From NCBI GenBank assembly GCA_020639255.1, contig JACKGZ010000002.1, positions 248,001 to 312,000 of the forward strand: 64,000 nucleotides of DNA, given 5' to 3'. Made by a program: the position numbers and the translations under genes. This DNA is from Phycisphaera sp. Its GTDB lineage: Bacteria > Planctomycetota > Phycisphaerae > Phycisphaerales > UBA1924. Below the pieces are notes generated by a model. It was given only the letters and a program-made list of their open reading frames with translations, was not told the origin of the DNA and ran no database searches. Position 1 is the first letter of the stretch. Every line of letters starts with the position of its first letter. This document shows, piece by piece, positions 27,069 through 35,832 of the stretch.

Positions 27069-27219
27069 GGTGTGGTCTCCGTGTCTGGTGTGGTTCAAAG
27101 GGCAGTCAGATCCCTCGAACCCAGACGCGACGACCAAGGAACGGGCGCTTCAGAACAAGGTCACGCAACAATCAGATTTCTCACACGAGCGCAGCCGACC
27201 TCCCCGGACGATGGGGGGT

Positions 27220-28737
27220 TCAGTTGCAGCCGGCATTGAAATTGGCGACCCAGGCGCTGAAATCGGCCGGCGAGCAGATTCCGTCGCCGTTCTGGTCGCA
27301 CTCCGGTGCTTGTGCGTTGAAAGCCGCGACCCATGCCGAGAAATCTGCCGGCGAGACAACTCCGTCATGGTTTGTATCTGCGAGACACTCCGGAACGCCC
27401 TGATACTCGTACGCGCCGATGTCGATGATCGGGGCCGTGCCGTTGCCGGTGTCGGCGGTGTCCGGGTCATCGACGAACCTCGGGTTGCCGTCGAGATCGA
27501 CGGTAAGCGCGTTGGCGACATCGTTCCCGCCCGCGTCGATGCCGGCCGAGCCGGCGGCGAGCCTGAAGTCGTCGTCTTCGTTGTCGGGGATGTCATCCGA
27601 ACCGTCGGCATCGGCAAACATGACGGCCGGGTCGTTCACGAGCGTGTGGTTGGTGAAGAGCTGCCCCCCCGAGAACGCGCCGTTGTTCCCGTCGAAGATC
27701 GTGTTGTCGATGAAACCCGCCGCACTCGAGAACAGAAAGATCCCGCCTGTGCCGGCCTCTGCGGTGTTGTTGACAACCGTCGAATTGTAGAATTCGAGCT
27801 GAGCAAGCGAGCCAAGGCCAACCGCGCCTCCGAAGCCGTTGATGCTCGCACCGAGCCTTTCGGCGCTGTTGGCGTTGAACAGGCTGTTTGTGATCTTGAC
27901 ACTGGATGGGAGGTCGCCCTGGGTGAGGGTCGGCCCGAACGTGAACACCGCCCCGCCGAGTGTGGCGTGATTACGGAGAAAGACGCACTCGTCGATGTCG
28001 ATTGTGGCACCGATGCCGCTGACCGCGCCGCCCGATTCTGAGGTGTTGTCAACGAACGCGCACCTGCGAATGGTGCAGTCAACGCCCTCAAAGTCCTGGC
28101 CCGTCGCTGCGCCCAGCGCCAGCAGGATCGCGCCGCCCTGATTGTTGGGGAGCATCTCGTCGAAATTGCCCGAGTTCGCTTCGAAGTGCGAGCCCGTCAC
28201 CGTCAGTGTGCCGCCAAAGGCGGCCAATGCGCCGCCCGCGCTGTTCGGCCCGCTGTAGCTGTTGTTCTCGAAGACGCACGACTCAACCGCCAGATCACTG
28301 ACGATCGAATAGACGATGACCCCGCTTGAGCTGGTATTGAGATCGTGGTTGTCGGTGAATCGGCACTCACGGATAGAAGCCTGCGATCTCGAGATATCCA
28401 GCGCTCGTGAGAAGTCCGTAAACTCGATGCCCTTGATGACAACCCCGTCGCTGGTATTGATATCGATACCGGTGTGGAGCCCGTTGCCGTCGAGGACAGT
28501 GTCATCGGCATTACCCGACGCGGAGCGGATGATGAGATTATCGAGAGATGTCACGCTTACCGTCGAAGCGATCACGTACGTTCCCGGTGCCAAGATGATC
28601 TCGTCGCCGGGCATCGCGACGGCGACGGCGGCGGCTAGTGTCGGTTGATCTCCGGGGACATTGATGTCATCGGCATAGGCCGTGCCACAGAACGCGTGGA
28701 CGAGCGCTAGCCCAACGGCATGGGTGCGGTGAAGCAT
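27220..28737 (-). CDS. Secreted right-handed beta-helix protein with two-repeat dockerin-like tail
   Basis: ATG 28737 has AAAGGA nine bases upstream; a TTG two codons earlier is less likely. The 505-residue protein has a signal peptide ending TAYA, then INVPGDQPTLAAAVAVAMPGDEI in parts, the standard N-cap of choice-of-anchor-Q beta-helices, and coils such as IRECRFTDNHD, VESCVFENNS, IDECVFLRNHAT. It closes with GSAGIDAGGND and IDIGAYEYQG, then DTNHDGVVSPADFSAWV and DQNGDGICSPADFSAWV, ending NAGCN. It is first in the tandem trio. Export and anchoring are inferred; enzymatic activity is not evident. Confidence 0.88.
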   Translation of the reverse strand: MLHRTHAVGLALVHAFCGTAYADDINVPGDQPTLAAAVAVAMPGDEIILAPGTYVIASTVSVTSLDNLIIRSASGNADDTVLDGNGLHTGIDINTSDGVVIKGIEFTDFSRALDISRSQASIRECRFTDNHDLNTSSSGVIVYSIVSDLAVESCVFENNSYSGPNSAGGALAAFGGTLTVTGSHFEANSGNFDEMLPNNQGGAILLALGAATGQDFEGVDCTIRRCAFVDNTSESGGAVSGIGATIDIDECVFLRNHATLGGAVFTFGPTLTQGDLPSSVKITNSLFNANSAERLGASINGFGGAVGLGSLAQLEFYNSTVVNNTAEAGTGGIFLFSSAAGFIDNTIFDGNNGAFSGGQLFTNHTLVNDPAVMFADADGSDDIPDNEDDDFRLAAGSAGIDAGGNDVANALTVDLDGNPRFVDDPDTADTGNGTAPIIDIGAYEYQGVPECLADTNHDGVVSPADFSAWVAAFNAQAPECDQNGDGICSPADFSAWVANFNAGCN

Positions 28738-28845
28738 GATCAATTTCCTTTGCCAATCTCTCTGAACTAATACTACTCGCTAGCCGCTTCTCACCCAAGG
28801 GCTTTGCAAGCAGTGCGATGCTTCTGGTGCACTAGATATGGACGA

Positions 28846-28872
28846 TTGACAACAGCTTGACCCGCCTACCCT
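28846..28872 (+). promoter_or_regulatory. Candidate promoter of sat
   Basis: TTGACA (28846-28851), a 15-bp spacer and TACCCT (28867-28872) lie about 80 bp before the sat start codon. The -35 is a perfect match; the spacer is short. Confidence 0.35.
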
Positions 28873-28950
28873 CCTCCGCAGGCCGTGGTGGGCTCTGCCG
28901 CAGCAATACCAGACAATCACCGACCACTTGTTCCCGGAGGGAATGCGCAC

Positions 28951-30126
28951 ATGTCCGGTCTTATCCAGCCGCACGGCGGCACACTCGTCAACCGCGTCGC
29001 CGAGGAACCCCGTCGTCACGAGCTCGTCCACGAAGCCGGCGGCCTGCCCCGCATCGACCTCTCCGCCAAGCAGTCCTGCGACGTCGAGATGATCGGCATC
29101 GGCGCCTTCAGCCCCCTCACCGGGTTCATGGGCTCCAAGGACTTCAACTCCGTCATCACCGACATGAAGCTCGCCTCGGGCGACATCTGGCCCATCCCGA
29201 TCACGCTCAGCGTTTCCAAGGACAAGGCCCCGGCCGTCGGCTCGCGGGTCGCGCTCTACGCGCCCAACGGCACGCTCCAGGCCGTCATGACCATCGAAGA
29301 GGTCTACGACCACGACCGCGCCAAGGAAGCGACCATCTTCTTTAACAAAGCCGGCGACGACGACGGGCAGCACCCCGGCGCCGAGGCCGTGAAGAAGGAA
29401 GGCGACACCTGTCTCGCCGGCCCGATCGAAGTCGTCACCGTGTGCGTCGACCCGAACGGCCCCGAGGCCTTCCTCGACTTCCGCCTTACCCCCGCCGAGA
29501 CCCGCGCCGAGTTCGAGAAGCGCGGCTGGAAGACCGTCAGCGCCTTCCAGACCCGCAACCCGATCCACCGCGCTCACGAGTACCTCTGCAAGTGCGCCCA
29601 GGAGATCACCGACGGCATCCTCATCCACCCGCTCGTGGGCGAGACCAAGCCGGGCGACATCCCCGCCGACGTGCGCATGCGCTGCTACCAGAAGCTCATC
29701 AGCGAGTACTTCGTCCCCGCGACGACCATGCTGAGCGTCATGCCCGCCGCGATGCGCTATGCCGGCCCGCGTGAGGCGATCCTGCACGCGCTCGTCCGCA
29801 AGAACTACGGCGTCACGCACTTCATCGTCGGCCGTGACCACGCCGGCGTCGGTAGCTACTACGGCACCTACGACGCGCAGACCATCTTCGACGGGCTCGA
29901 CAAGGCCAACCTCGGCATCGAGCCGCTGAAGTTCGAGCACGCCGCCTACAGCAAGAAGGCCCAGGGCATGGTCTCGGGCAAGACCTTCCCCAAGATCGAA
30001 GGCGACCAGGTCTTCCTCTCGGGCACCAAGGTCCGCGACATGCTCGCCCAGGGCGAGCGCCCGCCGGGCGAGTTCACCCGCCCCGAGGTCGCCGACATCC
30101 TGATCGAATGGGCGACGAAGGCCTGA
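28951..30126 (+). CDS. sat: Sulfate adenylyltransferase (ATP sulfurylase)
   Basis: ATG 28951 follows GGAGG (28935-28939); the in-frame region back to 28885 has no binding site. The 391-residue protein carries the homo-oligomeric ATP sulfurylase signatures: GAFSPLTGFMG, QTRNPIHRAHEYL at about 200-212 (the HxxH nucleotide-binding motif), GRDHAGVGSYYGTYDAQ and LSGTKVRDML. It makes adenosine 5'-phosphosulfate from sulfate and ATP in the cytoplasm. A separate APS kinase gene lies 1.9 kb downstream. No sulfite or dissimilatory reductase genes are nearby, so an assimilatory or PAPS-supplying role is likely. Confidence 0.95.
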   Translation: MSGLIQPHGGTLVNRVAEEPRRHELVHEAGGLPRIDLSAKQSCDVEMIGIGAFSPLTGFMGSKDFNSVITDMKLASGDIWPIPITLSVSKDKAPAVGSRVALYAPNGTLQAVMTIEEVYDHDRAKEATIFFNKAGDDDGQHPGAEAVKKEGDTCLAGPIEVVTVCVDPNGPEAFLDFRLTPAETRAEFEKRGWKTVSAFQTRNPIHRAHEYLCKCAQEITDGILIHPLVGETKPGDIPADVRMRCYQKLISEYFVPATTMLSVMPAAMRYAGPREAILHALVRKNYGVTHFIVGRDHAGVGSYYGTYDAQTIFDGLDKANLGIEPLKFEHAAYSKKAQGMVSGKTFPKIEGDQVFLSGTKVRDMLAQGERPPGEFTRPEVADILIEWATKA

Positions 30127-30150
30127 TCTATCTCACAGAATTTCGACCAT

Positions 30151-30188
30151 AAGAAGAACCCCTCGTGATGGCGAGGGGTTCTTTATTC
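30151..30188 (+). terminator. Terminator after sat
   Basis: AGAACCCCTCG (30155-30165) pairs with CGAGGGGTTCT (30172-30182), followed by TTATTC. It starts about 25 bp after the sat stop, so sat is probably a separate transcript from the genes that follow. Confidence 0.88.
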
Positions 30189-30194
30189 ATGTTG

Positions 30195-30200
30195 TACACT
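30195..30200 (+). promoter_or_regulatory. Candidate -10 of a leaderless mRNA
   Basis: TACACT ends seven bases before ATG 30208, immediately after the sat terminator. No Shine-Dalgarno sequence fits between them. Confidence 0.35.
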
Positions 30201-30207
30201 CGTGAAC

Positions 30208-30597
30208 ATGCCAAGCACTCACGCATGGACACGCAGGCACATCAAACGCACGATCTGGATCGTCGTGATCTGTGTCGTTGCGCCGCTGCTCATATCGAGT
30301 GTGGTGCTCGTCTACGCGTTTGCGACAAAGCGATGGTCGATCGCCCAGTGGCTCGGCCTGACAGGTCTCTTCGGGTTCGTTGGGCTCTTGCAGCTGTTCT
30401 GGATCATCCCCGTTCGGCGCAAGGTCATCGCTCACAAAGGGAGGGTTTGCGGCAACTGTCTCTTTGCGCTCGCTGGATTAGATACCGAGGGCATCTGTCC
30501 CGAGTGTGGCGAACCCTTCGCCATCGAGGACACCATCAAAGGATGGGAACGGGATTTCAGAATGTCGCTCACGCAGAACGCGGCTGCCGACGAATAG
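30208..30597 (+). CDS. Small membrane protein with C-terminal zinc ribbon
   Basis: The 129-residue product starts at ATG 30208 (a GTG two codons earlier is possible). Two hydrophobic helices span about residues 16-41 and 51-70 (IWIVVICVVAPLLISSVVLVYAF in parts, then LFGFVGLLQLFWII). The cytoplasmic tail has a zinc-ribbon: CGNC, 12 residues, CPECG. Planctomycetes encode many small proteins combining helices with such ribbons; their function is unknown to me. It lies 55 bp before the permease and could be cotranscribed or leaderless. Confidence 0.75.
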   Translation: MPSTHAWTRRHIKRTIWIVVICVVAPLLISSVVLVYAFATKRWSIAQWLGLTGLFGFVGLLQLFWIIPVRRKVIAHKGRVCGNCLFALAGLDTEGICPECGEPFAIEDTIKGWERDFRMSLTQNAAADE

Positions 30598-30638
30598 CGC
30601 ACGTGACACGTGTATGCGATCCTGGTGCCGAGATTCTC

Positions 30639-30644
30639 TACACT
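30639..30644 (+). promoter_or_regulatory. Candidate -10 of a leaderless permease mRNA
   Basis: TACACT ends seven bases before ATG 30652. No Shine-Dalgarno sequence is present. Confidence 0.35.
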
Positions 30645-30651
30645 TCGAAGC

Positions 30652-31974
30652 ATGAGCCGCCAGAAACAGACCTCGATCGGCCTCGTCTCCGCTGTCGCGA
30701 TGGGTGTGGGTGGGATGATCGGGGCCGGCATTTTCTCGATCCTGGGCGTCATCGGTGACATCTCCGGCTCCGCGGCATGGATCAGCTTCGTCATCGCGGG
30801 TCTGCTCGCGCTCGCCTGCGCCCACAGCTTCGCCAAGCTCGGCGTCGCCTTTCCCTCCGCGGGCGGACCGGTCGAGTTTCTCGTCCGGGGCCTGGGCACC
30901 AACCTCCTCAGCGGCACGCTCAACATCATGCTCTGGGCCGGCTACCTGCTCGCGCTTGCCCTCTATGCCAGCGCTTTCTCTGGCTACGCCAACGCGCTCT
31001 TCCATGGCCCCGACTCGCTCCAACCCCTTATCGCCGTCGGCATCGTCGCGATGTTTCTCCTCCTCAATCTGCTCGGGAGCGCCGCGGTCGGCAAGGCCGA
31101 GGGCGTGATCGTCGGCGTCAAGCTCGTCATCCTGCTCGGCTTCGTCGCTGTCACCGCGTTCTCGATCAAGCCCGAGCTGCTCGCGCCATCCGAGTGGAAG
31201 CCCGCGCGCAGCATCGCGTTCAGCGTGGGTGTCACATTCCTCGCGTTTGAGGGCTTCGGCCTCGTCACCAATGCCGCCGCCGACATGAAGAACACCGCGC
31301 GCACGCTCCCGCGCGCGATCTATCTCTCCATCGCCATCGCGATGGTGGTGTATGTCCTCGTCGCAATGGCGACCTTTGGCAGCCTGTCCGCCAAGGAGAT
31401 CTCCGAGGCTTCCGAGTACGCGCTCGCCGCCGCGGCCAAGCCCGCGCTCGGGCAGGCCGGGTTCACGATCATGTCCATCGCGGCCCTGTTCAGCACCGCC
31501 AGCGCCATCAACGCCACGCTCTTCGGGGCGGCCAACATCAGCCTCCAGATCGCGCACGACCGCGAGATGCCGACGGTCTTCGACAAGACCCTCTGGCACG
31601 GCGGCAAGGTCGGTCTCTACGTCACCGCGGCGATCGTCGCGCTGCTCGCCGCGACCGTCCCGCTCGATACCATCGCCAGCACCGGCAGCGCCGCCTTTCT
31701 CGTGATCTACGCGTCCGTCTGCGTCGCGCACCTCAGGCTGCGAAGCGAGACCAGGGCCGCCCTCTGGCCCATCGTGCTCGCGATTCTCGGGTGCGCGGCC
31801 GTGCTGGTGCTGCTCATGATCCACCTGATACGCAATGATCGCGGCTCTGTCGTCGGCTTCGCTGCCCTTCTTGTGGTCAGTCTGATCGCGGAGCTGCTCT
31901 ACCGTCGATTGCGCGGCCCGCTCAAAGTGATTGTCCAACCGACCACCCGAGCCCCGCAGCAAAAGGGTCCGTAA
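30652..31974 (+). CDS. APC-superfamily amino acid permease
   Basis: The start MSRQKQTSIGLVSAVAMGVGGMIGAGIF matches the family N-terminus (quoted part GVGGMIGAGIF is the TM1 substrate-binding loop). The 440-residue protein has about 12 hydrophobic helices and the TM6 segment FLAFEGFGLVTNAAADMKN, typical of the amino acid-polyamine-organocation family. It is an inner-membrane importer or exchanger of amino acids; specificity cannot be read from the sequence. It sits between sat and cysC, but that does not by itself make it a sulfur transporter. Confidence 0.9.
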   Translation: MSRQKQTSIGLVSAVAMGVGGMIGAGIFSILGVIGDISGSAAWISFVIAGLLALACAHSFAKLGVAFPSAGGPVEFLVRGLGTNLLSGTLNIMLWAGYLLALALYASAFSGYANALFHGPDSLQPLIAVGIVAMFLLLNLLGSAAVGKAEGVIVGVKLVILLGFVAVTAFSIKPELLAPSEWKPARSIAFSVGVTFLAFEGFGLVTNAAADMKNTARTLPRAIYLSIAIAMVVYVLVAMATFGSLSAKEISEASEYALAAAAKPALGQAGFTIMSIAALFSTASAINATLFGAANISLQIAHDREMPTVFDKTLWHGGKVGLYVTAAIVALLAATVPLDTIASTGSAAFLVIYASVCVAHLRLRSETRAALWPIVLAILGCAAVLVLLMIHLIRNDRGSVVGFAALLVVSLIAELLYRRLRGPLKVIVQPTTRAPQQKGP

Positions 31975-32030
31975 ACCACTGCATACACCGGGCTTGACGC
32001 CCGCGGCAAGACCCCCAAGCCGCCCACGCC

Positions 32031-32036
32031 TATGCT
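32031..32036 (+). promoter_or_regulatory. Candidate -10 of cysC
   Basis: TATGCT in the context CCTATGCTTGG lies 27 bp before the cysC start. No good -35 at 17 bp was seen. Confidence 0.3.
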
Positions 32037-32063
32037 TGGCCTCAACCTTTGGAGAAGCGACCG

Positions 32064-32678
32064 ATGACCGAGATCAAGGCGACGAACGTTCACTGGCACG
32101 AGGGCAACCTGACCCGCGACGAGCGCTGGAAGGCGCTGGGATGCAAGGGCTGCACCCTCTGGTTCACGGGCCTCTCCGCCTCGGGCAAGTCCACCGTCGC
32201 AAGCGCCCTCGAGCAGGTCCTCGTTCAGCAGGGCGTCAACGCCTACCGCATGGACGGCGACAACATCCGCATGGGCCTCAACAAGAACCTTGGCTTCTCC
32301 GCCGAGGACCGCGCCGAGAACATCCGCCGCATCGGCGAGGTCGCCAAGCTCTTCGCCGACAACGGCTCGGTCGCCATCACCAGCTTCATCAGCCCCTACA
32401 AGTCCGACCGCGACACGGTCCGCGCCCTGCACGACGAGGCCGGCATCCCGTTCTTCGAGGTCTTTGCCGACACCCCGATCGAAGAGTGCGAGAAGCGCGA
32501 CCCCAAGGGCCTCTACAAGAAGGCTCGCGCCGGCGAGATCAAGGGCTTCACCGGCATCGACGACCCCTACGAGGCCCCCGAGAAGGCCGAGCTCGTCCTC
32601 AAGTGCGCCGAGAAGTCGATCGACGACTGCGTCGCCGACTGCATCAACATGCTCAAGGCCAAGGGCATCGTGAGCTGA
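32064..32678 (+). CDS. cysC: Adenylyl-sulfate kinase (APS kinase)
   Basis: ATG 32064 has GGAG at 32051-32054. The 204-residue stand-alone kinase shows Walker A GLSASGKST (36-44), the APS-binding segment RMDGDNIRMGLNKNLGFS, DRAENIRRIGEVAKLF, TSFISPYKSDRD and the lid region KGFTGIDDPYEAPEKAE. It phosphorylates APS to PAPS in the cytoplasm. With sat it completes PAPS synthesis in two separate polypeptides. PAPS reductase and sulfotransferase genes are not in the window, so the end use, reduction or sulfation of polymers, is open. Confidence 0.95.
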   Translation: MTEIKATNVHWHEGNLTRDERWKALGCKGCTLWFTGLSASGKSTVASALEQVLVQQGVNAYRMDGDNIRMGLNKNLGFSAEDRAENIRRIGEVAKLFADNGSVAITSFISPYKSDRDTVRALHDEAGIPFFEVFADTPIEECEKRDPKGLYKKARAGEIKGFTGIDDPYEAPEKAELVLKCAEKSIDDCVADCINMLKAKGIVS

Positions 32679-32818
32679 AACGCAACACCATTTTGGGGGA
32701 TGGTGCATCTTCGCCTTGTCGTTGGCAGCGGTATAGCTGCATCTATTTTATAACTAGCATTGTGCGTCATGAGCACATCTGGGACACTCAATAAGATTGC
32801 CTAATGAGGGAGTGTGCC

Positions 32819-34168
32819 ATGCGCATTTTCAACGCACCAATACTTGTCTTTTCCGTGTTGATTGCTGGTCTTGCGCAGCCACAGATTCTGGTTGAATCTC
32901 ATAAATTGCGAGCAGTTAGTGTTAGCTCGAATACTCTCCTTGGGTACTCGATTGACGTAAAGGATGGCCTGGTGGTTCTTGGCGGACCCGGCACCGATAA
33001 CAGCGGTCTGCCCGGGGCAGCATATCTATTCGCATCTAACGGAGAACAGCTACACAATCTTGATCCTGGCACGCTCTTAGTTGGTGATCGGTTTGGGTTT
33101 GCTGTTGCAACAGATGGGCACAAAGTTGTAGTGGGGGCGCCTCGGCATGACACTAATCAGATCGATGACGGTGCAGTATATGTATTTGATGCTCGATTCG
33201 GAACATTACTCTTCATTCTCAGTATCGAGAACTTGCCCCAAGGGGCAGAGTTCGGGTCATCTGTGGCAGTATCGAACGGTTTGATAGCAGTTGGCGCGCG
33301 CCATGATAATGGTGAGAGGTCCAATACCGGATCTGTATATTTATTTGATTCTGACACAGGCGAATACATCGCGAAGATTGTAAGTGATGATGGCAGTGCT
33401 GGTGACGGATTCGGTGTATCAGTAGCTATGGCGGGCGGATATATTGTTGTTGGTGCCCAATTTGACGATGACAATGGCACGGCGTCGGGCTCGGCATATA
33501 TTTATAGTGTGACAACACTTGCTCAATTACACAAGCTATTGCCCCATGATGGCGACGGTGAGCATAACTTTGGCATCTCAGTCGATACGGATGGTATTCA
33601 CACTGTAGTTGGCGCTAGGTTCGCGGATAAGTGTGGTTATAGATCTGGTTCTGCTTACTTGTTCGACAACACTACTGGTATGGAACTCAATCAGTTTATT
33701 CCGCTAGACTGTCGTTCCGATGTGTGGTTCGGTCATTCGGTTTCCATTGATTCAGGATTAGTGCTGGCGGGAACGATTTTTGATCGCCATGAACCAGGAA
33801 TTTCTGGTGCGGCGTACGTGTTTGATGTCGCAACTGGGTCGCAACTTCGCAAGTTGATTGCAAGTGATAGCATGCCAAATGACTGGCTCGGATATTCAGT
33901 GGCGATTTCGAACGGGCTAGCTGCCTGCGGTGCTCGTGGGAATGACGAAGCTTCGTTCAATGCTGGAGCAGGCTACTTGTTTGAGATTTGGGGGCCACTC
34001 TGCCTCCCCGACACCAACCACGACGGCGTCCTTTCCCCCGCCGACTTCAGCGCCTGGGTCGCCGCGTTCAACACGCAATCGCCCGCATGCGATCAGAACA
34101 GCGACGGCTCGTGTACGCCCGCAGATTTCTCCGCCTGGGTCGCCAACTACAACGCCGGCTGCCCGTAA
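32819..34168 (+). CDS. Secreted FG-GAP-type beta-propeller protein with dockerin-like tail
   Basis: ATG 32819 follows GAGGGAG by about five bases and opens a signal peptide (ending GLAQPQ); an ATG at 32804 is less likely. Seven or so repeats follow with the pattern GxSVAxxxGxxxVGAxxDDxxGxxxGSAYLF (for example FGVSVAMAGGYIVVGAQFDDD in parts), typical of FG-GAP/integrin-alpha-like propellers. The tail has DTNHDGVLSPADFSAWV and DQNSDGSCTPADFSAWV, ending NAGCP. The propeller part is conspicuously AT-rich (codons such as ATA, TTA, TAT are common), whereas the tail from about 34000 returns to the GC-rich style of the neighbours. That break suggests a transferred propeller joined to a resident tail. 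Confidence 0.87.
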   Translation: MRIFNAPILVFSVLIAGLAQPQILVESHKLRAVSVSSNTLLGYSIDVKDGLVVLGGPGTDNSGLPGAAYLFASNGEQLHNLDPGTLLVGDRFGFAVATDGHKVVVGAPRHDTNQIDDGAVYVFDARFGTLLFILSIENLPQGAEFGSSVAVSNGLIAVGARHDNGERSNTGSVYLFDSDTGEYIAKIVSDDGSAGDGFGVSVAMAGGYIVVGAQFDDDNGTASGSAYIYSVTTLAQLHKLLPHDGDGEHNFGISVDTDGIHTVVGARFADKCGYRSGSAYLFDNTTGMELNQFIPLDCRSDVWFGHSVSIDSGLVLAGTIFDRHEPGISGAAYVFDVATGSQLRKLIASDSMPNDWLGYSVAISNGLAACGARGNDEASFNAGAGYLFEIWGPLCLPDTNHDGVLSPADFSAWVAAFNTQSPACDQNSDGSCTPADFSAWVANYNAGCP

Positions 34169-34228
34169 ACGAAGCATGAATCCGCACCCGGCACTCCGAT
34201 AACGCTTCATCCCGGAGCGCTTTTCCGG

Positions 34229-34274
34229 TATGCTGGACCCCGTGCGCCGGTCCGCGATGGGTTGGCGGTACGCT
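34229..34274 (+). promoter_or_regulatory. Two candidate -10 elements of the metalloprotease gene
   Basis: TATGCT (34229-34234) in GGTATGCTGG and TACGCT (34269-34274) in GGTACGCTGG both match the recurrent GGTAnnCTGG word. They lie 83 and 43 bp before the start codon. Confidence 0.3.
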
Positions 34275-34316
34275 GGTCAATCTGAAACCACGTCCAAGCC
34301 CGGGGAGGCCCTTCCG

Positions 34317-35756
34317 ATGCAGAAGCCGTTGTTTGTCGTTCTCGCCGCGGGTCTCGCGCTCGGCGCGCAGGCCCAGTCCGCCAATCCCTCGCACGGGCCC
34401 GAAGCCTCGGCCCTGCGCATCGTCGATGCCCCGGTCGTGAACCTGCCCGACACCGCCGAGTCGGCGGTGCCCGTGGTCGTCAACGCAGCCGCGTTCAACG
34501 CCGAGACCGCGCTCATGCCGCTCGGCACGGGCGAGACGCTCCGCATCTCGATCGATCGCACCCGACATCACTCCGACGTCTCCACCGGCTGGTCGGGCAC
34601 TGTCGAGGGCGTCGAGCACGGCTGGTTCAGCTTCGTGCAGTACGACGACGCGTTCCACGGCATCGTCGGCGCGGGCGAACTCGGCACGTTCGAGCTCCGT
34701 GTCTCCGGACAGAACACCGACGACGGGCAGACGATCTACAACCTCGTCAAGATCGACGACTCCAAGTTCCTCGGGTGCGCGACGAACGAGCTTCAGCCCG
34801 TCAAGCGCGGCATCCAGCCCGTCGATGTCTCGGCGAACTCGACTCCGAGCAACGACCTCGGCACGCACGACCACCACAACCCCGGCGGCCCGCTCTACGT
34901 TAACGACGACGGCTCCGTCATCGACGTCATGATCGTCTACACCGCCGAGGCGCGCATCGGATGGGGCGGCACAAGTGCCATCATGGCGCTCGCCCAGAAC
35001 TGCATCGACACCACCAACATCGCCTACGAGAACAGCGCCATCGGGCCGCTCGAACTCAACCTCGTCCACGCCGAGGAGGTCAGCTACACCGAGACCGGCA
35101 GCGCCTCGACCGACATCAGCCGCCTCCAGAACGATAGCGACGGCTTCATGGACAACGTCCACTCGCTCCGCAATCAGTACGGCGCCGACCTCGTCGACCT
35201 CCTCGTCGATGGATTCAACGCCTGCGGCATCGGCTACCTCGCGCCGTTCGATTCCGAGCTCGGCTACACCGTCACCGCAACAGGATGCTCCGTCGGCAAC
35301 CTCAGTTTCCCGCACGAGATCGGGCACAACCTTGGCGCCCACCACGACCGCGATAACGCGGGCTCCTCGACCTACCCATACGCCTACGGCTGGCGCTGGA
35401 ACGGGACCAACGGCACCCAGTACCGCTCGATCCTGGCCTACTCGCCGGGCTCGCGTCAGCCCTATTTCTCAAACCCCGACATCAACTTCCAGGGCGCACC
35501 TACCGGCGTCAACAACTCCGAGGACAACGCCCGCTGCATCGACAACACGCGCACAAGCGTCGCCAAGTTCCGCGATTCACTCACGAGCAGCTGCATCGCC
35601 GACACCAACGGCGACGGCATCCTGAGCCCGGCCGACTTCAGCGCCTGGGTCGCCGCGTTCAATACCATGGCCCCCCAGTGCGATCAGAACAACGACGGCG
35701 CCTGCACCCCCGCCGACTTCAGCGCCTGGGTCGCCAACTACAACGCCGGCTGCTGA
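34317..35756 (+). CDS. Secreted reprolysin-like metalloprotease with dockerin-like tail
   Basis: ATG 34317 follows GGAGG by nine bases; the frame upstream to 34230 covers the promoter region. The 479-residue protein has a signal peptide ending AQAQ, a prodomain-like region (to about 195), and a zinc protease domain starting VIDVMIVYTAEARIGWGG. The zinc motif HEIGHNLGAHH (333-343) has all three His ligands and Glu334. The Met-turn position appears as SILAYSP, with Leu in place of Met. The tail has DTNGDGILSPADFSAWV and DQNNDGACTPADFSAWV and ends exactly at NAGC. It is probably an M12-type endopeptidase acting outside the cytoplasm. Confidence 0.92.
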   Translation: MQKPLFVVLAAGLALGAQAQSANPSHGPEASALRIVDAPVVNLPDTAESAVPVVVNAAAFNAETALMPLGTGETLRISIDRTRHHSDVSTGWSGTVEGVEHGWFSFVQYDDAFHGIVGAGELGTFELRVSGQNTDDGQTIYNLVKIDDSKFLGCATNELQPVKRGIQPVDVSANSTPSNDLGTHDHHNPGGPLYVNDDGSVIDVMIVYTAEARIGWGGTSAIMALAQNCIDTTNIAYENSAIGPLELNLVHAEEVSYTETGSASTDISRLQNDSDGFMDNVHSLRNQYGADLVDLLVDGFNACGIGYLAPFDSELGYTVTATGCSVGNLSFPHEIGHNLGAHHDRDNAGSSTYPYAYGWRWNGTNGTQYRSILAYSPGSRQPYFSNPDINFQGAPTGVNNSEDNARCIDNTRTSVAKFRDSLTSSCIADTNGDGILSPADFSAWVAAFNTMAPQCDQNNDGACTPADFSAWVANYNAGC

Positions 35757-35784
35757 TCGGCCGCGCCGACATCCCAAAATCAAA

Positions 35785-35820
35785 CAAGCCCCTCGCGGAT
35801 CGCGGGGGGCTTGTCATTCA
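35785..35820 (+). terminator. Terminator after the metalloprotease gene
   Basis: CAAGCCCCTCGCG (35785-35797) pairs over 13 positions with CGCGGGGGGCTTG (35801-35813) across a three-base loop, followed by TCATTC. The T-tract is weak but the stem is strong. Confidence 0.75.
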
Positions 35821-35832
35821 GACATACTCATG

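Noticed and set aside
32686..32705. Hairpin CACCAT/ATGGTG after cysC as a terminator
   Set aside because: The stem is only six pairs, GC-poor in part, and has no T-tract.
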